DNA from: Lathyrus oleraceus
Lineage: Eukaryota > Streptophyta > Magnoliopsida > Fabales > Fabaceae
DNA length: 64,000 nucleotides
Direction: 5' to 3'
Assembly (NCBI RefSeq): GCF_024323335.1
Contig: NC_066583.1
Span: forward strand, 269,781,416 to 269,845,415
Positions 23,632-33,384 of this stretch are shown in pieces. The translations under genes were made by a program, and so were the position numbers. The notes beneath the pieces were generated by a model. That model was not told where the DNA came from. It did no database searches and was given only the letters and a program-made list of their open reading frames with translations. Each line of letters begins with the position of its first letter. Within the stretch, counting starts at the first letter, position 1.

Positions 23632-23640
23632 TCTATAAAA
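23632..23640 (+). promoter_or_regulatory. Possible TATA box of the antisense PMD gene
   Basis: TCTATAAAA lies about 125 bp upstream of ATG 23762 and faces the plus-strand gene. Position is compatible with a promoter; no other evidence. Confidence 0.4.
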
Positions 23641-23761
23641 CCCAATTACTAACCCATTTCAGAACTTCCTCATATTCTCTGCATTTTCAAACGTTCAAGC
23701 CTTCCTTTCTCCCAATCCTTTCTAACTGAAACCTAGATTTTCGCTTTTCTAAACCTTAACG

Positions 23762-26700
23762 ATGCATGCTTCAAACAGAACTCTCAAGGGAACAAGAGTT
23801 TCTTTCAAAACTACTGCCAATAGGTCCAAAGCTCCGAAGAAAATTTATGAACTTCCTCCATTTGCTACTTTATCCGCCCCCTTGCAGTTGGTAATCGTCA
23901 GTACCTACCAGAATCTCAGACAGAGGAACAGCGCCAGATTTATGCTTCTCAGGTACTCATTCATGTTTCTGTCTTTAATAAAACTTATGCCTTATCTAGA
24001 TCTCTAGCAGATTTAGACACTGATACCAGCAAGCTTAGAGAGTTTTTTTCCGTCTTACCATAAATGCAAACCCATAGGACAAGCTAAAAACCCTAAGACT
24101 TCTTCTTCCAAAAACACCCCGGCTGAAAACGCTATAGATTTGAGGTTTATGAACAATGGTTTTAGAGCCTTTCGTGCTACCCCAACTTTCAAAGATCCCA
24201 CTGATTACTCCAATTGGTTAAACAAAATAGAGAAACAAAAATCTCAGGCTTGGAAAGATATAGGGATATACGACCTTATTATGTTGTCGAAATTGGACCT
24301 GGATTATAGTAACCCTATGTTAGTTTCTTCGTTGTACTTTTGGGACAACACACACTATACCTTCCACCTGCCTTGTGGAATGGTCACACCCACACTTTTC
24401 TACATGGCCTCTATCACAGGGCTGAAACCCACTGGCCACACTTATGATCCTGATGTTGACTCCATAGATACAATTGCCTTTTCGACTACAAGAGCAGCAT
24501 CTTCAACACATATATCTTATTATCATGATAAAGACACCGAAACTGTCTATGATTTGGAGCATATATCTTTCCTGGCTCTATGGCTGTCGCACTCTGTGTT
24601 TTGCTCGAAATCACTAAAAGTGGCCAAGGAATATCTCACCTTGGCTAATCAATTGCATGCGGGGCATGATGTCTGCTTAAGTGAGATGATTTTGGCTAGC
24701 CTGTACGAATCCTTGAGCGATGGAGTGGCTCTACTAAAGAATTTTGGGGACAAAGGGAATCTTCTGTTGTCTGGCCCTTTTTGGTTATTAGAACTTTGGC
24801 TCAATGCCACATTCGAGGCCAATCTGCCCAACAAAGGCCTCATCGACGAAGATACCGAAGAAATCACGCGCAGGAGAGTCGAAGGACCGAGGTTAGCTCA
24901 ACTAACCCCCAGGGACGAAGGACATGCTCTTCAATCAACCTTCATGAGTTACATCATAATGTTTGCTAAAAGTCATAATTTTACTTCGAGTATGGCTCCC
25001 TTCGCTCTCAGGAAAGTTGGCCCTAGATGGTTTACCAGGACTTTTCCTTCTTCATCTAAAAAGCAAGAGACAAAATCCTTGCTAATTTGGGAAGCCTTCT
25101 TGACGCCTCAGATCCTTACCCTTCGATTTAACCCTTCGAAAGTCCAAGTCACACTGATAACTTACCAACCCATCCTTGTTGCTCGACAATTTGGGTTGGT
25201 CCAGGTCTTCCCGAAATGCCTATACGACAAGAAGATTTGCCTCCTCCTTCACAATGTCGTTCACTCGAAGGTTGAAGGAAGTAGCAAACCTGCAAAGATA
25301 GCTTTCTTTCTTTGTTCCTTTATCCTTGTTATACATTAATGATATAACATTTAATGCTTGGTTCAGGTTTCTCGAAAACCTCCGGTGAGTCCCCTACAAA
25401 TCCAAAAACCCACTGCTACCTCCATCGTCGTGGATTCTGACGAAGATGACCTATCGTCTATTCTGGATCTCACTTCGAGGAAGAGGAAGCCACAACTGAA
25501 ACCCATCGACCCCTCAAATCAACCGAACACAGAACTCTCAAGAAAAAGGCCCGCTGCACTTGTTATTTAAGAACCTACTCCTGAAGAAATGGCAAGAGTA
25601 GTAGCGGCTCAAAGTGAGAGCGACAATTCTAGCCCCGGGGTCGAAGGTTATAAGGTACCCCCCACTTCTCTTCACTTTATTTCACTTGTTTGCTTCTTTT
25701 AGTCATTTACACCTTCTACTTGTATTGATTTTAGGGTGACGCGAGCACCATTATTCCTCCCAAGAAAGTTGCCTCCTCCAAGCCTGCCTGTGTGCCAGAT
25801 GTTTTGAACAGCGCTGGCGAACCTACCTATCGACCATCCTCTGAAAAAGGGTCCATGAGCGAGATTAATCAACCTCCAACCGGCACCCTCGACACTTCGC
25901 CACCAAAAACCATTACTCAACATTCTCATACCAGTGACTTTTGTCATGAGACTGACTCGAGCGAGGAAAATGAGGCCCAAGGTAATCCAACCCCTATGGC
26001 TGAGGATGAACTAGTTGATGATGAAGAAACCCTCGAGGATGGTCTACACACAGCAACAGAAATGAAATAGCCTCAGGGCGAGGGATGGGGCATCGAAGAC
26101 ATGGTGATGGAGGGAGCGGATGAAGGAAATCTGGAGACTAACCCTGATAACATTGAGAGTCAAATAGAAAGAAGAGCCAATGTGGGTGAAGAACATGCTC
26201 GAACTCAAACCCCTGCAATGGTCGACAATTCGACGACTAGCATTTTGTCAAGTAGCATTGGTGCCCTTTATGTAGAATAATTGGCTATCTTAAAGCGAAG
26301 TCAGCCACTGGAGTATTTAAAGGAGTTGCTAAATTGCAGGGAGAGTTATTCTGATTAGAGTCATAACACTTCAATGTCAGAAGATCAACCTTCGAGCACC
26401 TCTGCGGGCGAAATCCTTTCTAAAATCAAGGACAAAGTCTTTAAGGGTGACTTGTTTCTGTTGCTGCTGGCTGATCCTTCTGTCCCTTTAACTCTGAAAT
26501 CTCTTCTTAGCCAGGTTAACTTGCTAGAAGCCTCCCCTGAAGTGGCGAACGTTATTCTGGAGATAGGGACCATGATCTACCAAGTTGTAGCTGATCACAA
26601 GTTGCTACCTCACCTTACAGGATAGATAAAGAAAAAATTTGGTTCTGAGGCTTCAACTTGGGATGTTGCTACCGAATATACCAATAAGGCCATGGAGTCG

Positions 26701-27005
26701 GAACAGACGAAGCAAAAGAACAAAGAGAAAGTTGACGCTCATGATCGTAACATTGCTTCCTAGAGACAGCAAATATCCGAACTGCAGGCCAAAATCTCTG
26801 ATGCTGAAAAGGACAAGCAACAACTGTTGGAATTTGATGATACTTCGATGGCTCAAGATCTATCACTTGGCATGAAGTTTGTCGAAAAAGCTCGACAGCT
26901 TGAGTCTAACGTCAAACTCCTTCGCACAAAAAGATCTTTGTGCGAAAAATGGTTGGAGCTCCTCAAAGCCAAGTATCTTCAGATTAAAGCCAATATTCCC
27001 TTTTA
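23762..27005 (+). pseudogene. Antisense extra gene of Tat-1, plant mobile domain protein
   Basis: Plus-strand coding remnants run opposite to Tat-1 pol. ATG 23762 begins MHASNRTLKGTRVSFKTTAN; one or two frameshifts (about 23890 and 24040-24060) precede the main open segment 24140-25339. That carries the plant mobile domain hallmark LYFWDNTHYTFHLPCGMVTP followed by FYMASITGLKPTG. A damaged intron (acceptor near 25366) and a second intron (about 25655-25734, GT...AG) connect to a Ser/Glu-rich middle part and a coiled-coil-like end (ISELQAKISDAEKDKQQLLE) finishing at TAA 27003-27005. Stops include TAA 25568, TAG 26068, TAA 26278, TAG 26356, TAG 26623 and TAG 26761. Extra ORFs, some antisense and some with a domain otherwise known from DNA transposons, are reported for Tat-lineage elements. 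Confidence 0.72.
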
Positions 27006-27144
27006 ATGCTATTCTTATTTGTATGATGATGTAACAAAATTTCTCCTTGTAGTAAATATTGGTCTTTTGGCCTTATGACTTTATTATTACCATTTTGGCA
27101 TTTTTACCATTTTGGCTTTTGCTTTATTTACGTGGTTACTCGTC

Positions 27145-28161
27145 TCATATTTTTACCTCTTGGATTGTCGGTTGGTATTTTCTCAAATGCTTCCCGTTTA
27201 TTCTTAGAATCCTCCTATCTTCGCTGAGCTCTTCGATCTCATAGGCACCATTAGAAAAAATCTGCAGAATTTGGAAAGGGCCTTCCCACTTTGGGGACCA
27301 CTTCCCCAAGGCTCTATCTTTTCGATCCATTGGAAGGATCACTTTCCAGACCAAATCCTCAGGCGTAAAGCTTTTAACTTTAACTTTCTTATTATAAGAG
27401 CCTTCTATCCTTTTATTTTGTTGCCTTAGCAATTCTAAGGCACTTAACCTTTCCTCGTCCAAATCGACCAATTCATCCAACATCATGCTCCAATATGATT
27501 ATGTGGGGAGTTCATGATGCCTCTGAATCCTTAGTGATTGCAGGTGGATTTCTACTGGCAAGACAACATCATGGCCAAAAGTTAGGCGAAAAGGGGTCGA
27601 CTTAGTAGCCTCTTTAGGGGATGTACGACATACCCATAAAATTTGGTCCAGAGTCTTGTGCCAATTCTTAGGTTTTTTTCCTACATGTTTTTTAATCAAA
27701 CTAATGATCACCTTATTGGCAGCTTCGACTTGTCCATTATCCTGAGCATAATAGGGTGTCGACGTTACCAATTTGAAACCCATGTCCGTGGCGAACTCCT
27801 GCATCTTCCGACCAGTAAATACTGATCCTTGATCCGTTGTGATTGTTTCTGGAATTCCAAACCTATAAATAATATACTTTTGAATGAATTCGATCACATC
27901 CCCTTGGCTCACATTTGGCAAAGGTATGGCTTCAATCCATTTTATGAAATAATCAACTCCTACCAATATGTACCTTTGACTTTTTGATGAGGGAGGTCGA
28001 ATTTCTTCGATCAAGTCCAAAGCCCAACCTCTAAATGGCCATGGTTTGATGATAGAATGTAATTCATTTGCAGGGACATGTTGTATGACTGCATGCACCT
28101 GGCACTCTTGACATTCTTTCGTGAATTCAACGCAGTCTTTCAACATAGTAGGCCAATACAC
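27145..28161 (-). pseudogene. Tat-1 integrase
   Basis: One frame with a single stop (27499-27501). It shows the zinc-finger end CVEFTKECQECQVHA, the core with DYFIKWIEAIPLPNVSQGDV, TDQGSVFTGRKMQEF and NGQVEAANKVIISLIKKHVG (the three catalytic acidic regions), CRTSPKEATKSTPFRLTFGH, and the C-terminal GKWSPKWEGPFQILQI segment. It would insert the cDNA copy into host DNA. The frame continues upstream across another stop at 28180-28182. Confidence 0.88.
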
Positions 28162-28179
28162 TCCTTGTCGAAATAAAAG

Positions 28180-29436
28180 TCATTTGATCTTATGACCGAC
28201 TTGGTATGCCCCACATGTTCCACTATGTATAGTTGAAAGGGCAAAGTATGCCTCTGACTCATTAAGGCATTTCAGCAAAATTCTTTCCGGAGATTTCTTA
28301 AACAACTCTGAACCCAAAAGAACATAACTTAATGCTCGATACCTGGTTTTTCGATCAGTAGAGGCTGTGGGATTCTGTAGGTATACTACTATTGGTTTTC
28401 TCCAGTCTTCATCTGCCAAGATGTCTATCGCCAATATTTCGAAATTTACCTCATCAGCACATCCTAATCTTGTCTGTTCTAAATCCAGGAGAGTTAATCT
28501 GGTTGCCACTACCTTTCCTCTGACTTCTATGACTTTGTGCAACTTTTCTCTCAAAATTTTATACCCAGATGCGATTTGGGCCAGGTCATTAGCTATCATG
28601 TTCTCTATTCGTGGTATATGTCGAATATAAACCATTTCGAACTTTTTCAACAATCGACTGACGATTATAAAATACATGATCAGATTCTCCTTAACACACC
28701 TATATTCTTTCGTGATCTATTTTATGACTAGCTCTGAGTCTCCCATTATCTCGACCCGAGTTGCCCCAAATTCCAACAACATTTCAAGTCCTGCTATGAG
28801 GGCTTCGTATTCAGCTTCGTTATTTGAACACATACCTTCTACTTTATATTGGAATGTCGTCGGAATTTTATTTGGAGAAATAATTAAGACTCCGACACCT
28901 GTGCCATTTTTATGGCTAGATCCGTCGAAGTATAGCTTCCACGACCCTAATTCGACATAGTTCAAAGCGGTGGCGTCAATGGAGTGATCGACTATAAAGT
29001 CTGTTACCACTTGGCCTTTCACAGCTTTTAATGGCATATATGTTAAGTAAAATTCAATCAATGCCAATGCCCATTTCCCAATTCGACTATGCAAAATTGG
29101 TTTAGATAACATACGTTTAATAATATCACAATAAGATGAAACATACACGTCAACAGGTTTGATATAATGCTTTAATTTTGTACAAGAGAAATATAAGCAT
29201 AAACATAACTTTTCGATCATGCTATACCTAGTTTCTGCATCGTTTAAAACCCTACTGAGGTAATAAATAGCTCTCTCGACACCATTATCATCCTCTTGCG
29301 CTAACATGCTCCCTAAGGTCTTATCAGATGCAGAAATGTACAATCTCATACTTTTATTTCTACAAGGTGGCATCAAATTTGGTGGGTGGCTCAAGTACGC
29401 TTTGATCTTATCGAATGCCACTTGTTGAGCTTGCCC
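28180..29436 (-). pseudogene. Tat-1 RNase H and second archaeal-type RNase H
   Basis: The gypsy RNase H follows RT (AFDKIKAYLSHPPNLMPP; LYISASDKTLGSMLAQED; RAIYYLSRVLNDAETRY), then a second RNase H with LYFDGSSHKNGTGVGVLI and NNEAEYEALIAGLEMLLEFG, which is the archaeal-type domain that marks the Tat lineage. In-frame stops are at 28717-28719 (after DSELVIK) and 28180-28182. A linker IPRIENMIANDLAQIASGYK connects to integrase. All pieces share one frame, so damage here is by substitution only. Confidence 0.85.
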
Positions 29437-31325
29437 CTATTCGAGCACTTCCTTGTTGAGTCGAAGCAAAGGTGAAAACGCTTGCATCTTCCCACTAAGG
29501 TTTGAGATAAATCTCCTTAGGAAATTGATTTTTCCCAGCAGTGACTGCAAACCTTTCTTTGTTGATGGCGCTTTCGCTTCCATGATGGCTTTGGTTTTAT
29601 TATGGTTTATTTGGATCCCTTTTTTATGGACCACAAAACCTAAAAAATCCCCAGCCTGCACACAAAAAGCACATTTTAGAGGGTTTATTTTTAAACCATA
29701 TTTTCTCATTCTTTCAAAAGATATTCGAAGGTGTTTTATCTGACTCTCCCTCGAAATAGACTTAACAACAATATCGTCTATATAGATTTGCATAAAAGTT
29801 TCTATGAAATCATGGAAGATCGAATTCATCGCCCTTTGGTAAGTTGCCCCTGCATTTTTCAAACCAAAAGGCATCACTACCCATTTGTAGGTACCTAAGG
29901 CTCCAGGGCAACGAAATGCCGTTTTTGGGACATCTTCTTCAGCAATGAATATCTGATTGTACCCAGAATACCCGTCGAGCATGCTTAAATATTCATAACC
30001 TACGACAGAATCGACCGACATTTCCGCCACTGGCATCGAATACTCATCTTTTGGGGTTGTAGTATTCAAATCTCTAAAATCTATGCAAACCCTTAATGTA
30101 CCATTCTTTTTTACAACTGCCACAATGTTAGCTAACCATTCAACATACCTGGCAGTACGAATGAAGTTATAACAGAGAAGTCTTTCGACTTCCTCCTTGA
30201 TCTTCGACAATATTTCTGGGGCAAATCGTCTTGGATTTTGCTTCACCGGCTTCTTCCCAAGTTTGATCGGCAGTTTTAATTTGACCAACTCCCTACTTAA
30301 ACCAGGCATTTCGTCATAGTCCCATGCGAAACAGTCTTTAAACTCTCTCAACAACTGGCTCAAGTACGCTTTGATCTTATCGAATGCCACTTGCTGAGCT
30401 TGCCCCTATTCGAGCACTTCCTTGTTGAGTCGAAGCAAAGGTGAAAACGCTTGCATCTTCCCACTAAGGTTTGAGATAAATCTCCTTAGGAAATTGATTT
30501 TTCCCAGCAGTGACTGCAAACCTTTCTTTGTTGATGGCACTTTCGCTTCCACGATGGCTTTGGTTTTATTCTGGTTTATTTTGATCCCTTTTTTATGGAC
30601 CACAAAACCTAAAAAATCCCCAGCTTGCACACAAAAAGCACATTTTAGAGGGTTCATTTTTAAACCATATTTTCTCATTCTTTCAAAAGATATTCGAAGG
30701 TGTTTTATCCGACTCTCCCCCGAAATAGACTTAACAACAATATCGTCTATATAGATTTGCATAAAAGTTTCTATGAAATCATGGAAGATCGAATTCATCG
30801 CCCTTTGGTAAGTTGCCCCTGCATTTTTCAAACCAAAAGGCATCACTACCCATTCGTAGGTACCTAAGGCTCCAGGGCAACGAAATGTCGTTTTTGGGAC
30901 ATCTTCTTCAGCAATGAATATCTGATTGTACCCAGAATACCCGTCGAGCATGCTTAAATATTCATAACCTACGACAGAATCGACCGACATTTCCGCCACT
31001 GGCATCGAATACTCATCTTTTGGGGTTGTAGTATTCAAATCTCTAAAATCTATGCAAACCCTTAATGTACCATTCTTTTTTACAACTGCCACAATGTTAG
31101 CTAACCATTAAACATACCTGGCAGTACGAATGAAGTTATAACAGAGAAGTCTTTCGACTTCCTCCTTGATCTTCGACAATATTTCTGGGGCAAATCGTCT
31201 TGGATTTTGCTTCACCGGCTTCTTCCCAAGTTTGATCGGCAGTTTTAATTTGACCAACTCCCTACTTAAACCAGGCATTTCGTCATAGTCCCATGCGAAA
31301 CAGTCTTTAAACTCTCTCAACAACT
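29388..31325 (-). repeat. 969-bp in-frame tandem duplication of the Tat-1 RT
   Basis: Copy 1 (about 29388-30356) and copy 2 (about 30357-31325) are directly repeated with an offset of exactly 969 bases (323 codons), so the frame is kept. By eye they differ at roughly 12 positions. The outer borders share only TGG, as expected for a microhomology joint. Both copies contain RT motifs including YIDD. Confidence 0.93.
29437..30390 (-). pseudogene. Tat-1 RT, downstream duplicate
   Basis: Begins inside the duplication joint (KIKAYLSQLLREFKDCFAWD) and runs through FAPEILSKIKEEVERLL, VVKKNGTLRVCIDFRDLN, YIDDIVVKS (catalytic YxDD) and GDFLGFVVHKKGI to a TAG at 29437-29439, in the place where a Trp is normal. 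This copy retains an uninterrupted fingers-to-palm region, unlike the other copy. Confidence 0.88.
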
Positions 31326-31452
31326 GGACCACTTCGATCTTGAATTGAGGATGGATGTTGGCACTGATGTAAGTTGGCCTTTTTATTACCCCCTCTCCCA
31401 AGTCTACTTCTTCGAGTGGATCTTGAGCCAGCATCTTAACATTGGTTGCTAG
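30406..31452 (-). pseudogene. Tat-1 RT, upstream duplicate
   Basis: Starts right after the Tekay target duplication and reads through PLEEVDLGEGVIKRPTYISA and the RT N-terminal part to a TAA at 31108-31110 (a Glu codon in the other copy), then WLANIVAVVKKNGTLRVCID, YIDDIVVKS and a TAG at 30406-30408. The terminal TAG is shared with the other copy, so it existed before the duplication. The frame is the same throughout. Confidence 0.88.
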
Positions 31453-31951
31453 TGTAACACCCCGATTTAAAATAAGAGAATTATTTAATTAAGTTAATAT
31501 TATGTTATTAATTTAATTAAATAAAGTTGAGATTTTGGGAATTATTATTATTATTATAGATGTTATTTATTTTAATAATAATTAAATAAATAACATAAAT
31601 GGAATATGAAGAGTGGAAGGGTAAAGGTGGAATTGGATATAAGAGGCCAAAAGGAGAACTCAGTTGGTTTTCACGTGTTTTGCTTCAGAGTCAGAAAAAG
31701 AGAAAGAACTGCAGAAGAGAAAGGGAAGGAAGAGGAAAAGACCAAAGAGTGCTCAGAGTACCTTCAATCCAAAGAGGTAAGGGGTCTGAATCTTATTAAA
31801 CGTTAATATGCGAGCAATTTCGCGATATCTGTTGGATCGTTGATAGATTTTGGGAATTTTAGGGAGATTGGGAAAGTTGGGGTTTTTGAGGGAAATTGTC
31901 CGATCTGTGAGTTTTGTGACGTTATATGTATTGTAATCGAAGTATGTTGTG

Positions 31952-31960
31952 TATATATAA
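31952..31960 (+). promoter_or_regulatory. TATA box of the Tekay-like LTR
   Basis: TATATATAA, about 500 bp into the 5' LTR, with the same sequence in the 3' LTR near 38294. Upstream sequence would be U3. Confidence 0.5.
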
Positions 31961-32054
31961 CTGTTGAATGTTGATTTTGGATTGTTAGCCGTGTGGTGTG
32001 AGTTATAGCGAGCAAAGAGGCAAAGCTGCGCTGGTTTTCGTAGCAGGGGAGTTC

Positions 32055-32220
32055 TGTTCGCGCGCGTTCGCGGCGCGAAGCTCAGCTCGCGGCGCGAACT
32101 GAGCAGGATTCAGAGGAGTTCTGTAATTTACTGTTCGCGACGCGATCCTTCGTTCGCGGCACGAACTGAAGCGAAATTGATTATTCGCGACGCGAACCTA
32201 TGTTGGCGGCGCGAACTGAT
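32055..32220. repeat. CpG-rich palindrome cluster in the Tekay-like LTR
   Basis: Five to six copies of a TTCGCGGCGCGAA-like word (32067-32079, 32086-32099, 32134-32147, 32151-32165, 32183-32197, 32201-32217), each close to self-complementary. The same cluster is at 38397-38563 in the 3' LTR. Confidence 0.88.
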
Positions 32221-33270
32221 AAATCCAGAATCTGATGTTAATGAGTTTGGAGTACGTTGAGGTGCGAGACTCTTAGTAGGTCGCTGTAATTGTGTTATAA
32301 CCATTAATAGTGATTATATGATGGTGTATGAGGTGTTTATGATGATTACATATTGAATGTACATGTTTAATACTAAATGTGTTATGTAATGATGTGAAAT
32401 CGATGAAATGTTGTTGTTGTTTTGTTGAGTTGTATATCATGTTATTAATGATGATGATAACATGACTATATGATGTTGTTGTTGCTATGATGATTATTAT
32501 GCATGTTTGATGTGCATGCATTCATGAAAGGCCGATGCCTAGTGATGAACGGACTGAGTTCCAATGATGTTGTTGACTCCGGGCTTGTTGAGAGGCTTGG
32601 TTCCTTGCGGGGAACTCGGATTCTATGGTGATGAATCTGGGAGTGGTGATCCTGTAGTTGGTCACAAAATGGGTATACCGAGTCGTGTTGAGTCATGCAT
32701 GGGTGTGTGCATTGCAATTGATGTGTTGTTTTGTTGATGTTCATGAGTTTGTTGATTATAATGATGATTATGATGAACTGTGTTGACATGTGTGCAATAT
32801 AATTATATTATATTATGTCGTTATATTATTGTTTAATAATGTAATTCTCACCCCTTCTGCATGTGTTTATGTTCATCCATGATGAACAATGTGCAGATAG
32901 AGAGGAGTAGCTGGTGTCGAGGTTGAAGAATAAGTGTAGAGTTATTCTACAGAGTCGAGTCAAATGCTCTGGTCATGTGACACCGGGGTTATGGGATTCG
33001 ATAGATATTATGTTATTATTTCCGTTGTTCATGATGGTTAACATGCTGAGACCTTTTGTTGAGATAAATGTTGAAACATTACTATGAATTATTATATGAT
33101 GAAAAATTATATTTGTGTTGTTGTCCGCTGCGAAGTTTTATTAAAATGAAAAATAAATTTTATATTGTGATATGATAATTGTTATGTGTTATGAAATGTA
33201 AACTCTTCTACATGTGGTACTCTGATAAATAATTTAAATATGTCGTTTGGGTAGAAGGGTGTTACATTAG

Positions 33271-33282
33271 TGGTATCAGAGC
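33271..33282 (+). other. Tekay-like primer-binding site
   Basis: TGGTATCAGAGC, the exact initiator tRNA-Met complement, four bases after the 5' LTR. Confidence 0.93.
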
Positions 33283-33384
33283 ATGGTCAGTCCAGTCGAG
33301 TCATAATGTGATGTTTTCCCTGTTGGTCGATTAGTGTAAATGACACTGTCGATATTTAACGGTTGTGGTTGTGTTGTGTAGAGT

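Larger units (their letters stand above)
23331..23761. other. Upstream region of the antisense PMD gene
   Basis: Holds a 16-bp perfect inverted repeat (listed separately), three direct copies of a CCAATTACTTACCCATTTCAG-like unit (23543-23565, 23568-23590, 23641-23663) and a TATA-like GTCTATAAAACCC (23631-23643). The expected Tat-1 3' LTR is not recognisable here. Confidence 0.5.
31453..33266 (+). repeat. Tekay-like 5' LTR (1814 bp)
   Basis: Identical to 37795-39607 except at about four positions. It holds a TATA box (TATATATAA, 31952-31960), a cluster of CpG-rich palindromes (32055-32220) and GATGATGAT/GTTGTT-rich stretches near 32330-32490 and 32740-32780. Short open frames on either strand inside it also occur in the other LTR and are not genes. 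Confidence 0.95.

Noticed and set aside
31599..31806. Two overlapping 66-codon frames in the Tekay-like LTR, also at 37941-38148
   Set aside because: They occur identically in both LTRs and overlap in different frames; non-coding LTR sequence.
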